Of a stretch of 64,000 nt of DNA, positions 34,435 through 42,616 are shown in pieces (the stretch's first letter is position 1; each line of letters starts with the position of its first letter). A program made the position numbers and the translations under genes. The notes beneath the pieces were generated by a model, which ran no database searches, was not told where the DNA came from, and saw nothing but the letters and a program-made list of their open reading frames with translations. Origin of the DNA: CATOSK01 sp034423195 (GTDB lineage Bacteria > Chloroflexota > Dehalococcoidia > Lucifugimonadales > UBA3495); NCBI GenBank assembly GCA_034423195.1, contig DAOUIZ010000034.1, positions 67,634 to 131,633 of the forward strand, written 5' to 3'.

Positions 34435-35175
34435 GTGGAGAGTCACCTGGCAGGAAAGACGGTGTTAATCACGGAGGCGGCGGGAAAGTTCGGTGCGCCG
34501 ACGGCGCTGGGTTTCGCCCGGGAGGGGTGCAACCTGGTCCTGGGGACCTCGGGGCCGGTGGATGCGTTGAGTCCCACGGTGGAAGCGGCAGTGGAACTGG
34601 GAGCGAAGGTCATCACCGGGACCTGGGACGTCAGCATGGAGGAACAGGTGGGGGCGCTGGTATCCCGCAGCATGGACGAACTGGGAGGCGTTGACGTTGT
34701 CGTAAATAACTCGACCGTTCCGCTGGCCGCCGACTCGGTGGAGGAAATCCCGTTTGCCGATTGGGAACGCAAGATGGCGGTGGAACTGAGCGGAACGACG
34801 TTCGTGTGCAAGGCGGTGTTGCCAGGAATGATGGAACGGGAGTGGGGCCGAGTAATCAACTACATCGGCCTGTCCGGGTTCAAGGGCGGCAGCGCCCCGG
34901 ACGCGGCGGTGGACCTGGGGCTGGTGGGGTTGGCCCGAGGCATCGCGCGGGAGTACGGGAGGCACAACATCACCGCCAACTGCATCGGACCCGGCGGGGT
35001 GGAGCCGGACGGGGAGACGGGAGCGCTTCCGTTCCCTCCGTCGGACGGCGGCGCAGTGCCCCGGTGGGGAACGCCGGAAGAGCTGGCGTTCCTGGCGGTG
35101 TGCCTGGCAAGCAGGGATGCGGGGTACGTGACCGGGCAGACGCTGCTGGCCAACGGGGGGAAGTTCTTCCTGTAA
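34435..35175 (+). CDS. SDR-fold protein with altered catalytic residues (2)
   Basis: 246 residues starting at GTG with GGGAG about nine bases upstream. It is similar throughout to the preceding SDR (both share YxxHNITANCIGPG-like and GYVTGQTLLANGG-like ends) and is probably a duplicate. The glycine motif is degraded to ITEAAGKFG, and the catalytic Tyr and Lys positions are Asp156 and Asp160. The NNAG motif reads NNST. NAD(P)-dependent redox function is therefore unlikely in its classical form. A structural or partner role with the neighbouring SDR is possible. Confidence 0.85.
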   Translation: MESHLAGKTVLITEAAGKFGAPTALGFAREGCNLVLGTSGPVDALSPTVEAAVELGAKVITGTWDVSMEEQVGALVSRSMDELGGVDVVVNNSTVPLAADSVEEIPFADWERKMAVELSGTTFVCKAVLPGMMEREWGRVINYIGLSGFKGGSAPDAAVDLGLVGLARGIAREYGRHNITANCIGPGGVEPDGETGALPFPPSDGGAVPRWGTPEELAFLAVCLASRDAGYVTGQTLLANGGKFFL

Positions 35176-35241
35176 TTGAGGGGCGGAACAGGATTTGTTT
35201 CCCAGCGAGAGGTCCGAACAGCTTCGGGGAGGAGATTGGCC

Positions 35242-37296
35242 GTGGATAACCTTTGGTCAGACAGCGCAATCGAGGGCATGGACGAGCTGGACAAGCTGGT
35301 GTACATGAGCCGCTTGATTGGCGCGGACAGTTCGCTGGTGGTCTGGGGCGGCGGCAACACGTCCATCAAGGTGACGGAGCGGGACTTCCGGGGACGGGAC
35401 GTGCCGGCGATGTGGATCAAGGGGTCGGGGTCGGACATGAAGTCGATGCTGCGTAGGCAGTTTCCCCGGCTGAACCTGGAGGACATACTGCCCCTGTTCG
35501 AGCGGGACGGGATGTCCGACGAGGACATGGTGGCCTACCTGGAACATACGCTGATGGACCCGGGGTCGCCGAGGCCGTCGATTGAGACGCTTTTGCACGC
35601 TTTCCTTCCCTTTATGTGCGTGGCGCACTCCCACGCCGATGCGGTCGTGGCGCTCACCAACAACGAGGGTGCTGATTCGATCCTGAAGCGGGTCTATGGC
35701 GATGAGATAGCCGTCGTGGACTACTTCCGGCCGGGGTTTCACCTGTCCAAGCTGGTGGGCCTGGCGGTGAAGGAGGCTCCTACGGTGAACGGTGTGGTGT
35801 TGGTAAACCACGGGCTGTTTACGTGGGGAGACGACACCAAGGCGGCGTATGAACGGCACATCGACCTGGTGAACAAGGCCGAGGATTTCTTCAAGAGCGG
35901 AACGAAGGCTGTTTTCGGGGGCTGGGAACGGAACCCGCTGGATTCCAGGGAGCGAAGGCGGGTGGCGGCGGGGCTGGCCCCCACAATCCGGGGGCTGATC
36001 AGCAAGCAGCAGAAGATGGTCCTGCGGTTCGACGACTCGGACGATGTTCTGGAGTTCATCGGGAGCCGGGAGGGGAAGCGGTTGAGCGCCATCGGGCCGG
36101 CGACGCCGGACCACCTCATCCATACGAAGCGGAAGCCGCTGTGGCTGGACGTTGAGGCCGCCGGGGATGTGGATGCGGTGAGGGCAGGATTGGAGCGGGC
36201 ACTGGCGGCGTACTCGGAGGACTATGCTGCGTGGTACCGGGAATGCACGTCGGAGGAACATCCGATGCTGGACCCGAATCCGAGGGTGATCCTGCTGCCG
36301 GGGGTGGGGATGTGGACGACGGGGAAGGACGCGCGGGCGGCGCTGATAACCGGCGACATTTATCACCATACCATTAACGTCATTGGGTCGGCGCAGGCCA
36401 ACAGCGAGTTCACATCGTTGACGGCTCAGGACGCTTACGACGCGGAATACTGGCCGCTGGAACTGTACAAGCTGACGCTGGCGCCGCCGGAGAAGGAACT
36501 GGCGAGGAAGGTGGCGCTGGTCACGGGGGCGGCGAGCGGAATCGGAAGGGCAATTGCGCTCCGGTTGGCGTCGGAGGGAGCGCACGTGGTGGTGACGGAC
36601 GTGGACGCGGAGGGGGCCAAGGAGGTCTCCGAAGCAATCAACGCGGCCAACGGGCTGAACCGGAGCGTTCCAGTGGTGATGGACGTGGGGTCGGAAGAGT
36701 CAGTGGCGAGGGCGTTTCAGGAAACGCGGCTGGCCTACGGGGGGCTGGATATCCTGGTGTCCAATGCGGGGATCGCTCCGGTGGGGGCGATTGACGAGCT
36801 GACGCTGTCAGATTGGCAACGGTCGCTGGACATAAACACGACGGGACATTTCCTGGTGGCGGCGGAGGCGGTGCGGCTGATGAAGGAGCAGGGCAGCGGC
36901 GGGAGCCTGGTATTCATCGGGACGAAGAACGTTCCGGCGCCGGGGGCGGACTTCGGGGCGTACAGTGTGTCCAAGGCGGCGGAGGTGCAACTGGCGCGGG
37001 TGCTGGCGCTGGAGACGGGGCAGCACGGGATCCGGGTCAACGTGGTGAATCCGGATGCGATATTCCAGGGGTCGAAGCTGTGGTCGGAGGAAGTGCGGGA
37101 GGAGAGAGCGTCGGCGCACGGCGTGTCCGTGGATGACCTGGAGCATTTCTACCACCAGCGCACACTGCTGAAGACGCAGGTGCGGGCGGAGGACGTGGCG
37201 GAGACGGTGCTCTTCCTGGCGTCGGAGCGGTCGTCGCGGACGACGGGAGCGATGATCCCGGTGGACGGGGGAGTGAGGGAAGCGTTCCCGCGTTAA
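35242..37296 (+). CDS. Class II aldolase / short-chain dehydrogenase fusion
   Basis: 684 residues. Residues about 1-410 are a class II (fuculose/rhamnulose-phosphate-type) aldolase domain with SSLVVWGGGNTSIK, the zinc histidines in MCVAHSHADAVV and a third in VLVNHGLFTWG. Residues about 425-684 are a complete SDR domain with VTGAASGIGRA, SNAG and the intact YSVSK catalytic motif. Such fusions cleave a sugar phosphate and handle the aldehyde product. GTG at 35242 is chosen because GGGGAGGAG ends seven bases upstream. It forms an apparent operon with the two SDR-fold genes before it. Confidence 0.92.
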   Translation: MDNLWSDSAIEGMDELDKLVYMSRLIGADSSLVVWGGGNTSIKVTERDFRGRDVPAMWIKGSGSDMKSMLRRQFPRLNLEDILPLFERDGMSDEDMVAYLEHTLMDPGSPRPSIETLLHAFLPFMCVAHSHADAVVALTNNEGADSILKRVYGDEIAVVDYFRPGFHLSKLVGLAVKEAPTVNGVVLVNHGLFTWGDDTKAAYERHIDLVNKAEDFFKSGTKAVFGGWERNPLDSRERRRVAAGLAPTIRGLISKQQKMVLRFDDSDDVLEFIGSREGKRLSAIGPATPDHLIHTKRKPLWLDVEAAGDVDAVRAGLERALAAYSEDYAAWYRECTSEEHPMLDPNPRVILLPGVGMWTTGKDARAALITGDIYHHTINVIGSAQANSEFTSLTAQDAYDAEYWPLELYKLTLAPPEKELARKVALVTGAASGIGRAIALRLASEGAHVVVTDVDAEGAKEVSEAINAANGLNRSVPVVMDVGSEESVARAFQETRLAYGGLDILVSNAGIAPVGAIDELTLSDWQRSLDINTTGHFLVAAEAVRLMKEQGSGGSLVFIGTKNVPAPGADFGAYSVSKAAEVQLARVLALETGQHGIRVNVVNPDAIFQGSKLWSEEVREERASAHGVSVDDLEHFYHQRTLLKTQVRAEDVAETVLFLASERSSRTTGAMIPVDGGVREAFPR

Positions 37297-37361
37297 GCTG
37301 CTCGGCCGCTACTACATGCCGTTACGGCGGCTATCACTCCGGTGCAGCGGCCCGTTCCTTC

Positions 37362-37850
37362 CTAGCCTACGAAGAGGGTGTAGGTGGCCCCAGAGCTGTG
37401 GGCGACGGTCCTGGGGTTTAGGACGTTCTTCTCCGCTGACAGGGCACGCTCCGCGATTTCGAGGTTGATGGCCGGTACCTGCTCCAGGGACTTTATTTCC
37501 TCCAAAGTGAAAAAGCCGGCCCGGTCGACCTCGTGGTTGTCGGGCTGGGGGTTGGAATCGAGAGGGCGCAGCAACAGCACGATGTAGAGGCTGTTGTCGA
37601 CGTCGGGGTCGTAACGATTGCGAATCCCGAGGACGCCGCGCACCTCGGTGTTGATGCCCGCTTCTTCGTGGACTTCCCTGATGACGGCTTCCTCGATGGT
37701 CTCATTGGGCTCGATGAACCCACCGGGAACCTGCCAGTTGCCGCGGCCCCGGCGGGAGGAACGGCGGACCAGGAGCAGCCGGCCGCCGTCCACGACGGCA
37801 CCCCCGACACCCACGTTGTATCCCTTGTTGTAGCGTTCCGGGACGGGCAT
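37362..37850 (-). CDS. NUDIX hydrolase
   Basis: 162 residues. The NUDIX box reads GGFIEPNETIEEAVIREVHEEAG, complete with the REVHEEAG metal helix (only landmarks are given). It hydrolyses a nucleoside diphosphate linked to another group, with Mg. ATG at 37850 is chosen because GGAGG lies six bases upstream and because the promoter -10 at 37904-37909 overlaps the alternative upstream ATG. The N terminus YNVGVGGAVVDGGRLLLVRRS is typical of ADP-ribose or GDP-mannose-type members. Convergent with the aldolase/SDR gene. Confidence 0.93.
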   Translation of the reverse strand: MPVPERYNKGYNVGVGGAVVDGGRLLLVRRSSRRGRGNWQVPGGFIEPNETIEEAVIREVHEEAGINTEVRGVLGIRNRYDPDVDNSLYIVLLLRPLDSNPQPDNHEVDRAGFFTLEEIKSLEQVPAINLEIAERALSAEKNVLNPRTVAHSSGATYTLFVG

Positions 37851-37903
37851 GCGTTTCCTCCAATCCAATGGTGGGATTTTCCCTGGGGTGCCGGCGGAAC
37901 CCA

Positions 37904-37932
37904 ATTGTAACGCAGGCCGGCGGCGGTGAGAA
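37904..37932 (-). promoter_or_regulatory. Promoter of the NUDIX gene
   Basis: On the minus strand TTCTCA (37927-37932), 17-base spacer, TACAAT (37904-37909), with about 47 bases of leader to the ATG at 37850. Confidence 0.65.
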
Positions 37933-38122
37933 CCAATTGGGTTGAGGAGGGCAGGGAAGGGGTTTTGACGATAGGGCCGACGAAGGGGAAATCAAACCGG
38001 CCAGTTGGCACGGGACCGGGGCGAGACCAATAGTGTTAAGCTAACCGGCACCTTCGGGGCATTCGCTCCCACAGAGGACTCCGTTGTTCCAAACCCGTAA
38101 TCGTCCGGGCCGAGTCCGCAAT

Positions 38123-39409
38123 ATGAGGCGGCCGTTCTACGGCTGGTGGCTCTCGCTGCTGGCTGCCGTCATCATGGTCATCGGTACGGTGCCGCTGTTC
38201 CAGGGAATGACGGCGTGGTTCGTCGTGCTGGAGCAGACCTTCGGGTGGAGCCGGTCGCAGCTGGCCCTGGCGTTCTCGCTGACGCGGGTGGAGGGGTCAA
38301 TCACCGGGCCGGGAGCGGGGTTCCTGATCGACAAGCTGGGAGCCCGGCGGATGGTGCTCGTCGGGATGGTGGTGCTGGGGGTGGGTTTCATCCTGCTGGG
38401 GCAGGTGAACCACCTGTGGCAGTTCTACCTGGCGTTCCTGGTGATGAGCCTGGGAGCGGGGTTGGGCACCTGGATGCCGATGATGACGGTGCTGAACAGC
38501 TGGTTCTACCGGCGTCGGTCGACAGCCATGGCAGTGGCGATGGAGGGGTTCTCGCTGGGAGGGGTGCTGCTGATTCCGGCGCTGGCCTGGGCGATAGACC
38601 CGGACGGACTGGGCCGGCCGGGGTGGCGGTTGACGGCGATGGGGCTGGGGGTCCTGGTGATTGTCCTGGCGGTGCCGTTGTCGCGGCTGGTGCGCAACCG
38701 GCCGGAGGACTACGGGGAGACGCCGGACGGCCTCCCGGCGAGAAGCGCATCAGCAACGGCGGCAGGAGGCGGGGGAACCGGGGAGGCGGAGGACTCGGAC
38801 TTCACATGGCAACAGGCGATCCGGACGAAGAATTTCTGGCTGATTACCTGGGGGCACGCCTGCTCGTCGACGGTTATCGTGACGATCATGGTCCACCTGG
38901 GTCCGATGCTGACGGACCGGGGGCTGCATCTGCAGACGGTGGGCTGGGTGGTGTCGGTGCTCACGGCGGTGGCCGCGGTCAGCACCCTGGCCGGAGGCTA
39001 CATCGGGGACAGGATGCCCATCCGGGTGGCGCTGTTCATCTTCTGCGCGCTGCAGTCGGCGGCGGTGGGAGTGCTGCTGGTGCTGCACTCGGTGGAAGGG
39101 GCGCTCCTGTTTGCGGTGCTGATGGGGACCGGGTTCGGGGGACGGAACCCGATGACGACCTCGATCAGGGGGGTGTACTTCGGGAGGAAGGCATTTGCCA
39201 GCATTACCGGGGTGTCGATGGTGCCGATGAACGTGCTGCTGCTGGCCGCGCCGCTGTTCGCGGGGTATATGTTCGACGTTTACCGGAGCTACGTAGTTCC
39301 CTTCACGGTGATCGGCGTGGTGAGCCTGTTGGGGTCGGCGCTGTTCCTGATGCTGGGACCGCCGCCGGGGGAGTCGGAGAGGCGTCGGGCGCGATCCCAA
39401 CGCTCCTAA
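38123..39409 (+). CDS. Major facilitator superfamily transporter
   Basis: 428 residues with twelve predicted membrane segments. The opening RRPFYGWWLSLLAA is typical of the oxalate/formate-antiporter-like and monocarboxylate-type MFS group. The loop GFLIDKLGARRMVLVG is the standard motif A between helices 2 and 3, and a second copy, GYIGDRMPIRVAL, opens the second half. A Gly/Ala/Ser-rich loop separates the halves near residue 225. It probably imports or exchanges organic anions. The start at 38123 is preferred over 38084 because it begins the family homology. The gene is single by context. Confidence 0.9.
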   Translation: MRRPFYGWWLSLLAAVIMVIGTVPLFQGMTAWFVVLEQTFGWSRSQLALAFSLTRVEGSITGPGAGFLIDKLGARRMVLVGMVVLGVGFILLGQVNHLWQFYLAFLVMSLGAGLGTWMPMMTVLNSWFYRRRSTAMAVAMEGFSLGGVLLIPALAWAIDPDGLGRPGWRLTAMGLGVLVIVLAVPLSRLVRNRPEDYGETPDGLPARSASATAAGGGGTGEAEDSDFTWQQAIRTKNFWLITWGHACSSTVIVTIMVHLGPMLTDRGLHLQTVGWVVSVLTAVAAVSTLAGGYIGDRMPIRVALFIFCALQSAAVGVLLVLHSVEGALLFAVLMGTGFGGRNPMTTSIRGVYFGRKAFASITGVSMVPMNVLLLAAPLFAGYMFDVYRSYVVPFTVIGVVSLLGSALFLMLGPPPGESERRRARSQRS

Positions 39410-39486
39410 CTGGCACGGCAGGGAGCTTTGGCTTATGATGGAGCGGCCCTGCGAAGGGGTTTGATTTTGACGGAATGGAGGCGGGT

Positions 39487-40248
39487 ATGGACGTTCACGT
39501 TTACACCAACCCTGGTTGATTCAGCTGCCGGACGTTGGAGGAGTTTCTGACGTCGAACGGTGTTCAGTTTGAGCACCACGATTTGATGACCGACGAGGCG
39601 GCGCGGACCGACCTGGACAGCCGAGGGATCAAGGCGGCCCCGGTGACGATCATAGACGGGTCGGAAGTGATCATCGGGTATTACCCGAAGAAGCTGATCC
39701 CGGCGCTGAACCTGAAGGTGACACCGGACCACGGGAGCCGGACGTCGTGGATGGCGGAGAAGTACGAGAAGGTCCTGTGCGCCACGATGCGGGCGGCGCG
39801 ACAGCTTTCCGACGAGCAACTGCTGGTGGAGGTGCCGTGGCGGCCGGAGCGGGTGCGGGACACCATCGTTCACATCATCTCCTTCCCGGAGCTGGCGTGG
39901 CGGAGTCACGAGCACGGGAGCATGTCGACCGACGATATGCGGGCGTGCCGGGAGCGGCTGGCGGATGTGATGACCGCCGAACAGATTACGGCCTACGGCG
40001 ACGGCGTGGTGGCGGACCTGGTGCGGTTCCTGAACAGCGGGAACACGGAAGGGTTCGAGCGGGTGGTGCCGGCCCACTACGGCGGGGAGGTGACGGTGCT
40101 GGAGCTGCTGAACATCATCCTGAGCCACAGCACGCATCACCTGAAGCAGGTCTACTGGTTCATGGAGACGGAGCTGGGGGTGGACCCGCAGGACCGGGCG
40201 ACGGAAGAGGATATGGAGGGGATTTTCACCCCGGCACAGTTAATCTAG
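39487..40248 (+). CDS. Probable selenoprotein: glutaredoxin domain (U-x-x-C) fused to DinB-like domain
   Basis: 253 codons with an in-frame TGA at 39517-39519 (residue 11). Reading TGA as selenocysteine gives VYTNPG-U-FSC-RTLEEFL, a glutaredoxin/NrdH active site with Sec in place of the first Cys. The glutaredoxin fold continues through AAPVTIIDGSEVIIGYYPKKL (about 55-75). Residues about 90-245 form a DinB-type four-helix domain with the metal histidines in VHIISFPELAW and HSTHHLKQVYW. GGAGG ends five bases before ATG 39487. If TGA were a stop, translation would need a TTG restart at 39535 that lacks the redox site. Confidence 0.8.
39520..39554 (+). promoter_or_regulatory. Candidate bacterial SECIS hairpin
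   Basis: Starting 11 bases after the TGA, GACGTTGGAG (39531-39540) pairs with TTCTGACGTC (39545-39554) over ten positions, including three G-T wobbles, around the loop GAGT (39541-39544). The loop begins with G and lies 21 bases after the TGA. Bacterial SECIS elements are known to place a small G-bearing apical loop roughly 16-37 bases after UGA. Confidence 0.65.
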
Positions 40249-40275
40249 CCGACGGTCCCGGGTATCTGGAAATTG

Positions 40276-40309
40276 AGCGTCCCGGCGGGGATTTCTCCGC
40301 CGGGACGCT
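40276..40309. terminator. Bidirectional terminator between convergent genes
   Basis: AGCGTCCCGGCGG (40276-40288) pairs perfectly with CCGCCGGGACGCT (40297-40309), loop of eight bases. On the plus strand GCTTTTGG follows. It serves the selenoprotein gene and the MBL gene ending at 40335. Confidence 0.8.
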
Positions 40310-40334
40310 GCTTTTGGCAGGAGTGGGGCGCGGT

Positions 40335-41459
40335 TCAGCCGGTGAGCTGGTGGATGAACTGGCGGTAGTTGCCGGAGCCGGTGGTGCGGATTTCGGGGCG
40401 GTCGGAGACTTCCAGGTCGCCTACGTCTTCCAGCAGTTCGACGTGGGCGACGGTCTCGGCCATGGCGGCGCGGAAGTTGGTGCCCTCCAGGGTCCGGTGG
40501 GAGAAGATGCGGCGGGTGAGGTCTTCGAGTCCGACGGCATGGGAGCCGACGGTGTCGAGGACCTGCTGGAGGCGCTCACCGTGATGCTCGATGATGTCCC
40601 GGGCGCGGGTGGCGTTGATGAAGTTGAACTTGTCCCGGTTGAAGTAGCGGTGGGCGGGGAGGACCTGGGTGTCGCTGCCCATGTCGGAGACGATTTTCAG
40701 GGACTTGAGGTAGGTGGCGAGGCCGTACCAGTCATCCTCGGCTTGGTACTGCTGGGGGAGCTTTTCCCTGATTTCCGCCGGGAAGGCGGCCTTCATGGTG
40801 GGATGGGGGGAGATCTCCGGGAGGACGTGGTCGCCGGTGAAGACCACGTCGCCGACCTTCATGCAGAGCTCGTCCGGCGAGTGACCGGGGGCATGGATGA
40901 GGGTCATGTCCCCAACCTGCTCGTTGGGGCGGATGGGGTGGCCGATGGTGAGGCCCTGGCGGGCGTGGATGTAGCGCTCCCGATGCTCGGTGGGTTCAGG
41001 GAAGGCGTTGTGGAGCTCGGACAGGCGGCCAAATTCCTCCTGGAGGGGAGAGGCGGCGGCGCGGAAGATGGTGCGGGGGTCGTACTCCTGGAGGTGGTAG
41101 TAGATTTCGTGGGCCCAGACCTCAGCGCCGGTGGCGTCGACGAGCTCGGCGACGGAGCCGTCGTGGTCCTCGTGGCCGTGGGTGATGATGACGCGCTGGA
41201 TGTCGGAGGCGCGGAAGCCGGCCTGGCTGAGTCCTTCGTCCAGCTCGTGGAAGGAGCCGAACTCGCCGGAGTCGATGATAGTGAGGCCCTCGTTCTCGAA
41301 GACGTAGGCCCAGGTGGGGCCGGTGTAGGAGAATCCGACGCGGGGGACGGAGATGGCGTGGATGACGGGGGCGTGGTGGGGGACGATCCGAAGGATGGTG
41401 CGGTCGCCGTTGGATGCGCCGGCGCGGATGACGTCAAGTTCCCTGAAGTTATGGTCCAT
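40335..41459 (-). CDS. MBL-fold metallo-hydrolase
   Basis: 374 residues. The metallo-beta-lactamase metal motif is THGHEDHDGS near residue 95, with further ligands in HAPGHSPDE and FTGDHVLPE. Additional C-terminal helices (about 250-340) resemble the glyoxalase II-like or thioesterase-like MBL members. The ATG at 41459 is chosen because GAGGAG lies eight bases upstream and the promoter at 41489-41517 places the transcription start between it and the upstream in-frame ATG at 41483. Substrate unknown. Confidence 0.92.
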   Translation of the reverse strand: MDHNFRELDVIRAGASNGDRTILRIVPHHAPVIHAISVPRVGFSYTGPTWAYVFENEGLTIIDSGEFGSFHELDEGLSQAGFRASDIQRVIITHGHEDHDGSVAELVDATGAEVWAHEIYYHLQEYDPRTIFRAAASPLQEEFGRLSELHNAFPEPTEHRERYIHARQGLTIGHPIRPNEQVGDMTLIHAPGHSPDELCMKVGDVVFTGDHVLPEISPHPTMKAAFPAEIREKLPQQYQAEDDWYGLATYLKSLKIVSDMGSDTQVLPAHRYFNRDKFNFINATRARDIIEHHGERLQQVLDTVGSHAVGLEDLTRRIFSHRTLEGTNFRAAMAETVAHVELLEDVGDLEVSDRPEIRTTGSGNYRQFIHQLTG

Positions 41460-41488
41460 TAAACAGCTCCTCAACAAGTCCAACGGCT

Positions 41489-41517
41489 AGACTATGCGTT
41501 GAGGAAGGGGTTGTCAA
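41489..41517 (-). promoter_or_regulatory. Promoter of the MBL hydrolase gene
   Basis: Minus strand TTGACA (41512-41517), 17-base spacer, TAGTCT (41489-41494). The leader would be about 23 bases. Confidence 0.75.
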
Positions 41518-41527
41518 ATGGAGGGCC

Positions 41528-41800
41528 GGAGAAAAAATAAGTGGCGCATTTTGCTACATTTTGGTGCATTTCCCAGGAGAGGGGATGGCGTGGGAAGTCC
41601 ACGAGGCGAGCAGCATTGGTCAATAGTAGGGGCACGGCAGCGGGGTTGGCAAGGGGGAAGTGTCAGTAAGGGTTGGGGGGAGAGGCGGGGGGGTGAGGAT
41701 TTGGGACCAGAGAGAGTCCGGTTTGGGTGCGAAGGGCGGGTTTTGGCACCATGATGCGGCGCCAGCATGGTGGTACTTGCACCAACATGGTGGTGATGTC
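41528..41800. repeat. Non-coding dispersed repeat B, copy 2
   Basis: It shares three ordered blocks with 33210-33447: GCGCATTTTGCTACATTTTG at 41528-41571, CGGCAGCGGGGTTGGCAAGG and following bases at 41622-41666, and a GGCACCA/GGTGGT-rich palindromic block at 41743-41800, here expanded. It lies in the 511-base gap 41460-41970, which also holds a promoter and a copy of the 95-base repeat. Confidence 0.75.
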
Positions 41801-41852
41801 TGTTGGTGCGCTCTCCAAGTTGGATGCGGGGTTGTGGGGAAGGATTTACGGG

Positions 41853-41948
41853 GGTCTGGATTCCCTTTTTGCGACTCCGACGCCGGCGCAAGGCAACTTG
41901 TCTCAACGCCAGCGGCTGTCGCGCGGGGTTCGGCGCGGGAATGACGGG
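41853..41948. repeat. Dispersed 95-base repeat, copy 3
   Basis: Begins GGTCTGGATTCCC and ends GGGAATGACGGG. The interior TTGCGACTCCGACGCCGGCG..CTCAACGCCAGCGGCTGTCG, given by landmarks, is almost identical to 27386-27480. It is followed by AGAGATGGAAGGC, also found after the short core at 42495-42527. Confidence 0.85.
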
Positions 41949-41970
41949 AGAGATGGAAGGCGGGGGGAGG

Positions 41971-42327
41971 CTATTTCATCAGGGCGGGGATGGGGATGAG
42001 ACGCTCGTTGGGGGAGTCCACGCCGAGCATCAAGCCCTGGAGGGAGTAGGCGCCCAGCAAAGGCTCGATGTCCTCGTCGCCAAATACGACCAGGGTGATT
42101 TCGGACCGGCCGGCGATGCGGACCCAGGTCCGTCCCACCGGGCGCTGGATTTCCCGCCCGTCGGCGAGGACGAAGGTGAACTCGGTGTGGGGAGAGACGC
42201 CCAGTTCCTGGAGAAAGGAAGCGGGCAGGGTGGTGACGCTAGCCCCGGTGTCCACGAGGGCGGCGACGGGTTCGTAGCGGGACCCTTCCGGGTTGCCGAT
42301 TTCGATGGTGGCGGTGAATGTTCCCAT
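41971..42327 (-). CDS. Retropepsin-like aspartic protease (single-domain)
   Basis: 118 residues. The catalytic motif VDTGAS places Asp26, and a hydrophobic psi-loop block follows near residue 85 (PLLGAYSLQGL). This is the clan AA retropepsin-like fold that works as a homodimer. A paralog of exactly 118 residues is encoded at 48795-49151, with Asp26 in VDTGAT. ATG 42327 is chosen because AGGA lies six bases upstream and the family homology starts there; the longer reading to 42459 crosses an intergenic stretch. The substrate is unknown. Such proteins may process other proteins or act as binders. Confidence 0.85.
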   Translation of the reverse strand: MGTFTATIEIGNPEGSRYEPVAALVDTGASVTTLPASFLQELGVSPHTEFTFVLADGREIQRPVGRTWVRIAGRSEITLVVFGDEDIEPLLGAYSLQGLMLGVDSPNERLIPIPALMK

Positions 42328-42494
42328 GATGGTTCCTTTGGGGGGTTGGCCGGGTAAGTGAGTTTTCCGCCCAGCCTTTGCAGAGATTTTATATTGTGGA
42401 GGGTGACCTGGCAAAGCAAGGTTATCGCATGAGTGAGGGTTTGGCCAAACTACTGCCAATGGTCAACACAATACTGCCAGGAGGAGACGACGGG

Positions 42495-42527
42495 GGTCTG
42501 GATTCCCGCCTGCGCGGGAATGACGGG
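42495..42527. repeat. Short palindromic core repeat
   Basis: GGTCTGGATTCCCGCC followed by TGCGCGGGAATGACGGG, in which ATTCCCGC pairs with GCGGGAAT. It equals the two ends of the 95-base repeats joined without their interior. It lies in the 289-base gap between the retropepsin-like and SRPBCC genes. Confidence 0.8.
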
Positions 42528-42616
42528 AGAGATGGAAGGCCGGGGCAGGTTCCGCTCGGAATGACGGGAAAAGAGGTGAACGGATCGAGTCAGACTTCAT
42601 GTGTTTGCCCTGGAGT

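Noticed and set aside
39535..40248. Shorter selenoprotein-gene reading beginning at TTG 39535
   Set aside because: It would start just after the active-site Cys and has no proper Shine-Dalgarno; the ATG at 39487 with GGAGG and in-frame TGA explains the conserved glutaredoxin N terminus.
41518..41999. Several short plus-strand open frames
   Set aside because: They lie in repeat B and the 95-base repeat and change with each copy, so they are not genes.
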